15,684 nucleotides of DNA from Candidatus Roizmanbacteria bacterium (GTDB lineage: Bacteria > Patescibacteriota > Microgenomatia > UBA1406 > GWC2-37-13): NCBI GenBank assembly GCA_027002315.1, contig JALWZV010000050.1:1-15684 (forward strand), given 5' to 3'. Position 1 is the first letter of the stretch, and every line of letters begins with the position of its first letter. This document shows, in pieces, positions 1 to 5,909 of this stretch. A program made the translations under genes and the position numbers. The notes beneath the pieces were generated by a model. The model searched no databases. It had not been told where the DNA came from and saw only the letters and a list, made by a program, of their open reading frames with translations.

Positions 1-127
1 ATGCAGATTAGTAAGAATAAGCTTGAGATAATATAACGGGAAGTGGCTCAGATGTTCAATGAGACTAGCTCTTTTGAACGAAGTGAAAAAAGAGCAAAAG
101 TCGAATTAACCCTCCGAATCGGAGGGG
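1..127 (+). repeat. tRNA-Pro 5'-fragment repeat, copy 1
   Basis: This segment is identical to 688-814 over all 127 bases and may extend left of the window. Positions 37-54 equal the first 18 nt of tRNA-Pro at 863-880 (acceptor 5' strand and start of the D arm). The sequence then departs from the tRNA. It continues with a hairpin (GCTCTTTT 68-75 pairing with AAAAGAGC 88-95, 12-nt loop) and a second one (CCCTCC 110-115, loop GAATC, GGAGGG 121-126). No matching 3' acceptor strand follows, so it cannot be a working tRNA. Its function is unknown; it could be a small RNA, a dead tRNA-derived element or a recombination product. Confidence 0.85.
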
Positions 128-160
128 TAAAGGTGTGTAAAATAGAAGTATATTGAGATA

Positions 161-244
161 GCCGGGGTGTTGGAATGGTAGACAAGCAGGACTTAAAATC
201 CTGTGGCCGAATAGGCCGTGAGGGTTCGAGTCCCTCTCCCGGCA
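161..244 (+). tRNA. tRNA-Leu (anticodon TAA)
   Basis: The acceptor stem GCCGGGG (161-167) pairs with TCCCGGC (237-243), and the discriminator is A244. The anticodon stem is CAGGA (187-191) with TCCTG (199-203), and the 7-nt loop carries TAA at 194-196, which reads UUA/UUG. A class II variable arm (TGGCC, loop GAATA, GGCCG) and a T arm with GGTTCGAGTCC are present, as expected for tRNA-Leu. The 3' CCA is not encoded; CGA follows the discriminator. It lies 33 bp after repeat copy 1 and 12 bp before a palindromic repeat element. Confidence 0.97.
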
Positions 245-256
245 CGAAAGGAAAAC

Positions 257-438
257 CGTCATTGCGAGCCTGCCTGCCGCAGGCAGGGAGCGAACGAAGC
301 AAGCGACGTGGCAATCCCCGCCGTTATGTGTTTTAACATAATTATGGAGAATTAAACAGAGATTGGTTTTATTCTCGTATAGGCGGAGATCGCTTCGTCA
401 GTCGCCGAATCTGACTCGACTCCTTCCTCGCGATGACG
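257..438 (-). repeat. MITE-like palindromic element, full copy A (182 bp)
   Basis: The element is bounded by CGTCATTGCGAG (257-268) and its near inverse CTCGCGATGACG (427-438). Read on the minus strand it aligns along its whole length with the 180-bp copy at 11710-11889, including an asymmetric core with GAGAATAAAA and, further on, ACATAACGGCGG. The plus-strand left arm contains a perfect internal palindrome, CCTGCCT-GCCGC-AGGCAGG. It carries no coding capacity, so any movement would need a transposase in trans. No clear target-site duplication is seen. REP-like families with CATTGCGAG and GTGGCAATC ends are widespread in bacteria; the core seen here makes this a longer defined element. Confidence 0.8.
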
Positions 439-511
439 TTAAAGTTTAAAGTTGGTGTATTAAACAAATAACAGTGATATGAATTGATAAGAGTAGGTTT
501 GAGTAAAGAAC

Positions 512-595
512 AACGGGAAGTGGCTCAGATGTTCAATGAGACTAGCTCTTTTGAACGAAGTGAAAAAAGAGCAAAAGTCAAATTAACCCTCCGAA
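512..595 (+). repeat. tRNA-Pro 5'-fragment repeat, copy 2
   Basis: Positions 514-531 equal the first 18 nt of tRNA-Pro. The following hairpin unit matches copies 1 and 3 with a single change (A for G at 580). Its upstream flank differs from copies 1 and 3: the AACAA just before CGGG (509-513) matches the true tRNA-Pro leader (858-862) instead. After CCCTCCGAA the sequence departs from the other copies, because the terminal hairpin is enlarged (see 587-667). Confidence 0.85.
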
Positions 596-667
596 AGTTT
601 CGAGTTAAGACGTCGAGCGAATAGCGATGAGTTCAGTCTTAACGATGAGTTTAAAAACTGAAGGAGG
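587..667 (+). other. Enlarged imperfect hairpin replacing the repeat's terminal stem-loop
   Basis: Copies 1 and 3 end in a compact CCCTCC/GGAGGG hairpin, but here about 70 bases lie between the two arms. Three nested pairings can be seen: CCTCC 588-592 with GGAGG 663-667, AGTTT 596-600 with AAACT 655-659, and TTAAGAC 605-611 with GTCTTAA 636-642. The structure looks like a palindrome inserted into, or grown from, the original loop. No ORF or T-run is associated with it. Confidence 0.6.
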
Positions 668-687
668 ATGGTTGAGGTTTTAACGAA

Positions 688-814
688 ATGCAGATTAGTA
701 AGAATAAGCTTGAGATAATATAACGGGAAGTGGCTCAGATGTTCAATGAGACTAGCTCTTTTGAACGAAGTGAAAAAAGAGCAAAAGTCGAATTAACCCT
801 CCGAATCGGAGGGG
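688..814 (+). repeat. tRNA-Pro 5'-fragment repeat, copy 3
   Basis: All 127 bases are identical to 1-127, offset by 687 bp, which implies a recent duplication or ongoing gene conversion. The tRNA-Pro fragment is at 724-741, the first hairpin arms at 755-762 and 775-782, and the terminal CCCTCC/GGAGGG hairpin at 797-813. The true tRNA-Pro gene begins 48 bp downstream, so one transcript starting upstream could contain this fragment followed by the complete tRNA. Confidence 0.85.
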
Positions 815-862
815 CAACTCTTTGAAGGTGTGAAGTTAAAAAGGTTTGGGATAGAAAAACAA

Positions 863-936
863 CGGGAAGTGGCTCAGATGGCTAGAGCGCACGCTTTGGG
901 AGCGTGAGGTCGCGGGTTCGAGTCCCGCCTTCCCGA
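863..936 (+). tRNA. tRNA-Pro (anticodon TGG)
   Basis: The acceptor stem CGGGAAG (863-869) pairs with CTTCCCG (929-935), with discriminator A936. The D arm is GCTC...GAGC. The anticodon stem CACGC/GCGTG (890-894, 902-906) encloses TTTGGGA with anticodon TGG at 897-899. The T arm is GCGGG-TTCGAGT-CCCGC. CCA is not encoded. This is the only intact member of the four loci here that begin with CGGGAAGTGGCTCAGATG, and it lies 4 bp before tRNA-His, probably in one transcript. Confidence 0.97.
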
Positions 937-940
937 CATA

Positions 941-1017
941 GGTGGCTGTAACTCAACTGGTAGAGTGCCTGCCTGTGGAGCAGGTTGTTGCGGGTTCAAG
1001 TCCCGTCAGCCACCCCA
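941..1017 (+). tRNA. tRNA-His (anticodon GTG)
   Basis: G941 is the extra G-1 typical of tRNA-His and faces C1014. The acceptor stem GTGGCTG (942-948) pairs with CAGCCAC (1007-1013). The anticodon stem is CCTGC/GCAGG with loop CTGTGGA and anticodon GTG. The T arm is CGGG-TTCAAGT-CCCG. The 3' CCA (1015-1017) is present in the DNA, unlike the two neighbouring tRNAs. The 3' end from within the T loop onward is repeated at 1146. Confidence 0.97.
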
Positions 1018-1102
1018 AGAATTTAGCAATGATCAAACAGTGTTAAAAGTTGCAAATTGGGTGAAAAACGGGTTTCCCCCTTCGCTAAAGCTACGGAGGA
1101 CT

Positions 1103-1142
1103 AACTGTCTGTAATTCCAAGCAGAGTTGGAAACAGACAGTT
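1103..1142. other. 16-bp hairpin between tRNA-His 3'-end copies
   Basis: AACTGTCTGT (1103-1112) pairs perfectly with ACAGACAGTT (1133-1142), and after a 2-nt bulge TTCCAA (1115-1120) pairs with TTGGAA (1127-1132) around a 6-nt loop. No T-run follows, so it is not a standard intrinsic terminator. It sits directly before the duplicated tRNA-His 3' fragment, and the two may belong to one small inserted unit. Confidence 0.7.
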
Positions 1143-1145
1143 GAG

Positions 1146-1179
1146 CAAGTCCCGTCAGCCACCCCAAGAATTTAACAAT
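1146..1179 (+). repeat. Duplicated 3' end of tRNA-His
   Basis: This repeats 997-1030 with one mismatch in 34 nt; the first 29 nt are identical. It covers part of the T loop, the T-stem 3' strand, the acceptor 3' strand, CCA and the immediate downstream flank. The offset is 149 bp. It cannot fold as a tRNA because the 5' parts are absent. Direct repeats of tRNA 3' ends are typical attachment-site scars of integrating elements, but only about 120 bp lies between these, so it may be the relic of a deletion or a local duplication. Confidence 0.75.
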
Positions 1180-1227
1180 TACCAAGTAACATTAAAAATT
1201 ATTAACACATAATTTACTTAACTTTCA

Positions 1228-1767
1228 ATGACTACTTTAATAGGTTTAGGAAATTCTGAGAAGAAATATGTAAACAATCGCCATAACGTTGGCTATCTTT
1301 TTATAGATTATTTATCAGAACAACTTCAAAAAGAAACTCAACCACAGGAAATAAAGACCAGAGAAAACAAGTTATACGTCTGTCGTGTTTATGATGATTT
1401 AATCTTATGCAAAACACGGACGTTTATGAATGAGTCAGGAAAAGCTGTCCAAAAGGTAATTAAAAATTTGAAATTAGAAATTAGAAATTTACTTGTTGTC
1501 CATGATGATCTTGATATTTCTCTTGGAAAATTTAAGGTTCAGAAAGGTGTTGGGCCAAAATTACATAATGGAATAAAATCTATAGAGCAATATCTGCACA
1601 CGAAAAACTTCTGGAGAGTAAGAATAGGTGTAGATAATCGTAACCCGGATCAAAAAATAAATGGCGAACGCTACGTACTGCAAAATTTCTTACCCGAAGA
1701 AAGAAAAACCTTAAAAAACACTTTTCAGAAAATCAAAAGCTTTCTTTATTTGAAAATAAAAACTTAA
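1228..1767 (+). CDS. pth: Peptidyl-tRNA hydrolase (Pth)
   Basis: Pth cleaves the ester bond of peptidyl-tRNAs released from stalled ribosomes in the cytosol and so recycles tRNA. The 179 residues cover the whole fold, slightly shorter than the usual 185-195. Visible family residues are N9 in GLGN, Y14, the catalytic H19 in NNRHNVG, N68 in FMNESG, D93 in VHDDLD, and N114 in the LHNGIKSI segment that replaces the usual glycine-rich GGHNG. Residues 79-89 (KNLKLEIRNLL) are encoded by a near-repetitive AAATTAG tract that resembles this genome's noncoding AT-rich repeats. The ATG start gives the expected N-terminus at the first beta strand. No clear Shine-Dalgarno sequence or close -10 box precedes it. 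It follows the tRNA cluster and converges on the next gene with a 1-bp gap. Confidence 0.95.
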   Translation: MTTLIGLGNSEKKYVNNRHNVGYLFIDYLSEQLQKETQPQEIKTRENKLYVCRVYDDLILCKTRTFMNESGKAVQKVIKNLKLEIRNLLVVHDDLDISLGKFKVQKGVGPKLHNGIKSIEQYLHTKNFWRVRIGVDNRNPDQKINGERYVLQNFLPEERKTLKNTFQKIKSFLYLKIKT

Positions 1768-1768
1768 G

Positions 1769-3574
1769 TTAAGTTTCACTTTCAGAAGGAAGTCTAAAAA
1801 ATATTAAAGCATCATCTGATTCATGTTGTTCTCTCATTCTTTCATTATCCCAATGCCTACGATTTAAAAACAACAAGTTTTTTATAGCATAAGATTCAGG
1901 AGAATAAGGAAAGACCACTGCCGTTTCTCTAACATTACGTTGCAGGCTTAATCTTTTACTATCACCGCCAGGCATTACATGAACAACTCTTTTTTTTTCC
2001 ATTTGTTCCGATAAATTAGTCACAAGTGAAGAGACTTTTCCTCTATCCGATTCATCAAAATATTCTGCATACCAATCCAACACCAATCCCATATTAATAC
2101 TCATAGCTGTATAACCATCTTTGACTAAGGATACAATCCTTTTAATCTTTTTAATAACAGACTCTACATCACTTGACAATCTCTCCTTTCTGTAACCGTG
2201 AAGCACATTTAAGAAAAAATCACTCCAATTTTGATCTAAATATGGGCTTGCAGAAGGCAACGACTCTGTTACCACTCGAACGACCAAACCAATCAGTTTA
2301 TCATCAATAGAACCATCTTGTCCAGCAAGACTCATTATTTTATCTCTACAACTACCGCTTCCAATCCTATGAATAAGTGTTCTCTGTATTAAAGAATACC
2401 ACTTGGCAGGTAAGTATTTTTCATTAGGGTTAACACCTAACGCTTTGTAAAGCTCTAACTTTATATTCTGCTTTCGTTTGTCTTCATAGTCAGGGCTACT
2501 CAATTCTTCTAGTCGTTTTGCTCCCTCTACTGCTAACCGTCTCATCTCATCAGGCACGCTCTCTCTCGACGCGTTAGCCAAGCTTTTCAGTCCAAGCATT
2601 CCAACTGCAACAGAGCCAAAATTCTCACCTATTAAACCAAGCAAACCTTCTCTGTATAGATACCTTAAAACAACAAGTTTTTTATACCGAGCAACCGCCT
2701 CTTGACGCTCACCAATGCCTTTTACAGAACTTAAAAACTCAATGTCTTGATTTATCCTCTCCAACACTGTCTCGCCAACAACCTTAGTTATCCCTTCAAA
2801 AAGCTCGTCAACACTACCAAAATTGCTAATAAAATCATCAACAAATTTTCTCTTCTCTTCTACTGAAATATTTGAAGTATTATCATTTTCTTCACCCTCA
2901 AAAAGCAGGTTTATAGCTTCATCCTCGTAAGGTTGATACTTCTCTTTTTTAACAAAGGAAAGTTTTCGCCGAAGAAGTCCTTTTCTTGCAACAATTTTAC
3001 CTCTATCGGGAAGCCAATCGCTTTCACTTATTTTCTCGCCTTCCTGACTCCTTCCTATCACCCCTAAAAACCTTTTTTGAATTTCGCTATCCTTATTACC
3101 TGCAACTACACCAGATTGAGACCCTGTCTCAATTTTCTGAGCTAAACCCTCAAGGTATGCTCCTCTCCACTCTAAGTACTCTCTTTCTTCCTGAATCTCT
3201 TTCTTAACTCTCCTGTCACTTTCCTCATTTACCCACTCCTCAGCTATATCAACTAAACTATACTTAATCCACTCGTCTAAAGGAGGCCTTTCTCCTCTCA
3301 GTATCCAGCCTAAAAATAGGTTATCTCTCTCTTGAGGTTCGTTCAATAACCTTTCTATTTTATGCACTTGCTCTCGTCTTAAAAGAGATTTCCATTTTAA
3401 CTTATATTCCAATTCCTCTCTTTCTTCTTGACTAATCAATCCTTTATCGCTCCACATTAATCTTGCTCCTCTTAAGAAAAATCCTTCAACACCCTCGTTA
3501 TCTAAAATCTCACTAGTGTGTTTAAAGATAGTCTCAAAATTAACCTTTTCTGTAGGGTGTACTTTTTCACTCAT
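1769..3574 (-). CDS. Unrecognised 601-residue soluble protein
   Basis: I do not recognise this family. The protein is hydrophilic and charged, rich in Glu, Lys, Arg and Leu. It has no evident signal peptide, membrane span, nucleotide-binding loop or metal-binding cluster, and looks mainly alpha-helical. The first 160 residues are dense in acidic and basic helical segments, a disordered-looking stretch lies near residues 150-240, and a helical remainder (about 250-520) is followed by a C-terminal region with VVHVMPGGDSKRL and a possible short beta segment. The start ATG at 3574 is supported by an extended -10 box 23 nt upstream and by a palindrome ending in the start codon. It ends 1 bp from pth in convergent orientation and diverges from the first glycosyltransferase. 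A lineage-specific structural or regulatory protein is possible; no function is assigned. Confidence 0.75.
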   Translation of the reverse strand: MSEKVHPTEKVNFETIFKHTSEILDNEGVEGFFLRGARLMWSDKGLISQEEREELEYKLKWKSLLRREQVHKIERLLNEPQERDNLFLGWILRGERPPLDEWIKYSLVDIAEEWVNEESDRRVKKEIQEEREYLEWRGAYLEGLAQKIETGSQSGVVAGNKDSEIQKRFLGVIGRSQEGEKISESDWLPDRGKIVARKGLLRRKLSFVKKEKYQPYEDEAINLLFEGEENDNTSNISVEEKRKFVDDFISNFGSVDELFEGITKVVGETVLERINQDIEFLSSVKGIGERQEAVARYKKLVVLRYLYREGLLGLIGENFGSVAVGMLGLKSLANASRESVPDEMRRLAVEGAKRLEELSSPDYEDKRKQNIKLELYKALGVNPNEKYLPAKWYSLIQRTLIHRIGSGSCRDKIMSLAGQDGSIDDKLIGLVVRVVTESLPSASPYLDQNWSDFFLNVLHGYRKERLSSDVESVIKKIKRIVSLVKDGYTAMSINMGLVLDWYAEYFDESDRGKVSSLVTNLSEQMEKKRVVHVMPGGDSKRLSLQRNVRETAVVFPYSPESYAIKNLLFLNRRHWDNERMREQHESDDALIFFRLPSESET

Positions 3575-3606
3575 AATAAGTAAAAAAACTTTTACTTATT
3601 ATACCA
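3573..3606 (-). promoter_or_regulatory. Extended -10 promoter inside a perfect palindrome
   Basis: Positions 3573-3585 and 3590-3602 form perfect 13-bp inverted arms around AAAC. On the minus strand TGGTATAAT (3606-3598) is a full extended -10 box, so transcription should start near 3590, in the middle of the palindrome. The far arm reaches the first two bases of the ATG at 3574. Because the start point falls inside the palindrome, a DNA operator for a dimeric regulator is more likely than an RNA hairpin. No good -35 box is seen. Confidence 0.6.
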
Positions 3607-3681
3607 CACGACTATCCTATAATAAAAATTAACTCAGCTTTATTCATAAACTTAATCTTTCAACTAAAACTTATCCTCTCA

Positions 3682-3690
3682 TGATATAAT
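3682..3690 (+). promoter_or_regulatory. Extended -10 promoter of the first glycosyltransferase
   Basis: TGATATAAT matches the extended -10 consensus. The ATG at 3699 is 8 nt after the box, so the transcript should begin within a base or two of the start codon. An AAGGA at 3691-3695 exists but is only 3 nt from the ATG and would be at or before the transcription start, so it probably does not act as a ribosome-binding site. Confidence 0.6.
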
Positions 3691-3698
3691 AAGGAATT

Positions 3699-4871
3699 AT
3701 GAAAGTTTTATATCTTTATATGTTCCCTCTTTGGGGGAATGGCTCCGGTGCTTGGTTGCGAAGATTGATTTATCACTTGCAAGAAAATTATCCTAGTGGT
3801 TTTGAGGGTTATATTGTTGCTCCCGAAAGGAGAAAGTTAAAATTCGTAAAAATAAGAGCTTTAAGACCACCTGCTATGGGAGTCTTTGTTGGTAACCCTG
3901 AACTACCAGGTGTAAAAAAATATTCACGAATGAAAACGCAAGATTTGATAAAAATATTTAATTATTATCTTACCGAGTCTGCTAAAATTGTTGAAAAATT
4001 CAAACCAGATGTTATCCACGCTTTTCATACTGCTTTTCTTCCCCCTGTTGCCCGCTCTTTAGCTAACTTCTATAAAATCCCTTTTATCGTTACCACTCAT
4101 GGAAGTGATCTTTACTATTTCGAAGAAGATACGCGTTGGAAGTCGCTAATGGGTGATGCTTCAAATAAAGCTACTTTTATCACTGCTAACAGTAATTTTA
4201 CTCGTAATTGGTATTTAAAAATGTTTGGTAAACACTTAAGCAAAAAAATAAAAACCATTCCTTCAGGGATAAGTAATAAGATTGATTTTAATCGCAATGT
4301 ATCCTGGATTGATAAGAAATACAAATTTAAATACGATAAAATGGTTCTTTTCACAGGTCGCCTTACTGAACATAAAGGAGTCGAATATTTAATTAAAGCG
4401 GCTCGAAAAATAAAAGCAGAAATTGTCATTCTTGGTGATGGACCCGAAAGAAAATATTTGGAAAAACTCGTTACTAAATTCAAATTAGACAACATTCATA
4501 TGCTCGGTTATTTCTCCCAACGGTTGGGTAAAATCAACGACTTTTATTTAAGAGCTGATATTTATGTCGGCCCATCCGTCTGGAAAGAGCCATTAGGATT
4601 AGTTATCTTAGAGGCAATGGTCCATAAAACACCTGTCATTGTTAGCCGTAAAGGGGGTGTAACAACAATTGTCAAAGATGGTTTTAATGGGTTTTTGGTT
4701 CGGGCAAAAAGTGCTAATCTTATTGCTCAAAAAGTAAATCTTCTCCTTAATAACAACAAATTGAGAAAAAAAATGGGAGAGAACGCTTACAAAACTGTTC
4801 TTAAAAGATTTAACTGGGAAAAAATCGCCACTAAGTTTTATAATCTTTATAAAAGAACAATTAAAAAATAA
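3699..4871 (+). CDS. Glycosyltransferase family 4 (GT-B)
   Basis: This is a retaining GT-B enzyme that moves a sugar from a nucleotide-sugar donor to a glycan or lipid acceptor at the cytosolic face of the membrane. The N-terminal Rossmann-like domain (1-200) includes DVIHAFH (104-110) and TTHGSDLYY (132-140), the usual acceptor-side segment. The C-terminal donor domain has FTGRLTEHKG (218-227), whose Arg and Lys contact phosphates, LGDGPE (245-250), and the EX7E motif E297-E305 in EPLGLVILE. At 390 residues the length is normal and no membrane span is seen. Two further glycosyltransferases follow on the same strand, the next after 6 bp, which suggests one surface-glycan pathway. Substrate and linkage cannot be told from sequence alone. 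Confidence 0.9.
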   Translation: MKVLYLYMFPLWGNGSGAWLRRLIYHLQENYPSGFEGYIVAPERRKLKFVKIRALRPPAMGVFVGNPELPGVKKYSRMKTQDLIKIFNYYLTESAKIVEKFKPDVIHAFHTAFLPPVARSLANFYKIPFIVTTHGSDLYYFEEDTRWKSLMGDASNKATFITANSNFTRNWYLKMFGKHLSKKIKTIPSGISNKIDFNRNVSWIDKKYKFKYDKMVLFTGRLTEHKGVEYLIKAARKIKAEIVILGDGPERKYLEKLVTKFKLDNIHMLGYFSQRLGKINDFYLRADIYVGPSVWKEPLGLVILEAMVHKTPVIVSRKGGVTTIVKDGFNGFLVRAKSANLIAQKVNLLLNNNKLRKKMGENAYKTVLKRFNWEKIATKFYNLYKRTIKK

Positions 4872-4877
4872 ATTTCT

Positions 4878-5861
4878 ATGATAGGAAAAATATCAATTAT
4901 TATTCCTACTTATAAAAGAGTAGAGCAAACTCTAAAGACTATTCGATTACTTTTAAACTCTGAGGGTTTTAACACCACTTACAAAGCAGAAATCATTATC
5001 AGTGACTCCTCTCCTAGTCAAAAACTTAAAGAGAGCTTAAAGAAAAGTTTTGGCAATACAATAATCTACACAAGACCAAAAAAACCAGGTATTGCCGCTA
5101 ATAAAAATTGGGGGGCAAAAACAGCCCAATATCCCCTTCTTGTCTTCTGCGACTCCGATATGGAAGTAGAAAAAAACACCCTTACTAATACCATCAAAGC
5201 TTTAAAAAACAACCCAACTGCTGGAGCTGTTGGTGGTCAAGTTGTCTGGAAAGGCGGTCCGAAAGACAAAACTCACGATCGACCAAGAAAAGAAGATCGT
5301 ATGATTACTATTAATAAAACTACTTATGTTGAGGCCATATATTCAAGGTATATGGCCACCTATAAAGATATCTTCTGGCAAGTGGGCGGGTATGATGAAA
5401 CTGTTTTTAATATGCGAGGCGAAGGTTCTGATCTTTCAATTCGCTACTGGCGAGCTGGTTATCCTTTGATTTACGATTCATCTATAGTTGTTCATCACGT
5501 CCATAAGGTTCAAGGTGGAATTATTCGCAACACAACTCATCCCGAATGGGGAATTGCTAAAGACCTTTTTCTTCTTGCTTATAAATACGATATTTTCGAC
5601 AACGAATATCACAACTTTGCCAAAACCGTCAGATCTAATTTTAAAAGCTTACCCGATGGTTATTATCAAATAGTCCAAGGAATTGGTAAATATTTGAATT
5701 TCATCGTCCAAGTTAAACCAGAAATCGACCGGCAAAAAAAACAAATGAAACCTAAATTTAATTTTAGATTTTTAGAAATTTTTTCTCAAGAGAAACTTTT
5801 TCAACAATGTATTCATCAAGCAGAAAAAAGAATTTCACCGGCAAGAAAAATACTTTTCTAA
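4878..5861 (+). CDS. Glycosyltransferase family 2 (GT-A)
   Basis: This is an inverting GT-A type enzyme. The start SIIIPTYKR (6-14) is the nucleotide-binding strand. The DXD metal site is D92-S93-D94 in FCDSDMEVE. The acceptor-side motif usually seen as GEDxDL appears as GEGSDL (181-186), with D185 the likely base region, followed by RYWRAGYPLIYD. The length of 327 residues fits single-domain GT2 proteins, with no membrane helices visible. It begins 6 bp after the upstream glycosyltransferase stop with no obvious ribosome-binding site of its own, so coupled translation is likely. A rhamnosyl- or glycan-elongating role is plausible but unproven. Confidence 0.88.
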   Translation: MIGKISIIIPTYKRVEQTLKTIRLLLNSEGFNTTYKAEIIISDSSPSQKLKESLKKSFGNTIIYTRPKKPGIAANKNWGAKTAQYPLLVFCDSDMEVEKNTLTNTIKALKNNPTAGAVGGQVVWKGGPKDKTHDRPRKEDRMITINKTTYVEAIYSRYMATYKDIFWQVGGYDETVFNMRGEGSDLSIRYWRAGYPLIYDSSIVVHHVHKVQGGIIRNTTHPEWGIAKDLFLLAYKYDIFDNEYHNFAKTVRSNFKSLPDGYYQIVQGIGKYLNFIVQVKPEIDRQKKQMKPKFNFRFLEIFSQEKLFQQCIHQAEKRISPARKILF

Positions 5862-5898
5862 CCATTTAATTGCAATCTCTCCTTTTTTTTATTATCAT

Positions 5899-5904
5899 TA
5901 CAAT
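5899..5904 (+). promoter_or_regulatory. -10 box of a leaderless promoter
   Basis: TACAAT lies 5 nt before the ATG at 5910, so the start codon would be at the 5' end of the RNA. No convincing -35 box is seen at normal spacing; TTGCAA at 5870-5875 is too far away (23 nt). No Shine-Dalgarno sequence precedes the ATG. Confidence 0.45.
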
Positions 5905-5909
5905 AAAGA

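Noticed and set aside
110..126. Intrinsic terminator in repeat copy 1 (and 797-813 in copy 3)
   Set aside because: The GC-rich hairpin is good but is followed by TAAAGG or CAACTC instead of a T-run.
37..160. tRNA-Pro interrupted by a group I or other intron
   Set aside because: The 5' part is followed by no 3' half of tRNA-Pro before tRNA-Leu or the next copy, and no intron core is recognisable.
48..314. Minus-strand open frames opposite tRNA-Leu, containing GEGLEPSRPIRPQDFKS
   Set aside because: They are the antisense translation of tRNA-Leu and a palindromic repeat, a well-known false ORF type, with no promoter or family match.
1..880. CRISPR array
   Set aside because: The repeats are irregularly spaced, 84-127 bp long and tied to tRNA sequence; there are no short uniform repeats with unique spacers and no cas genes.
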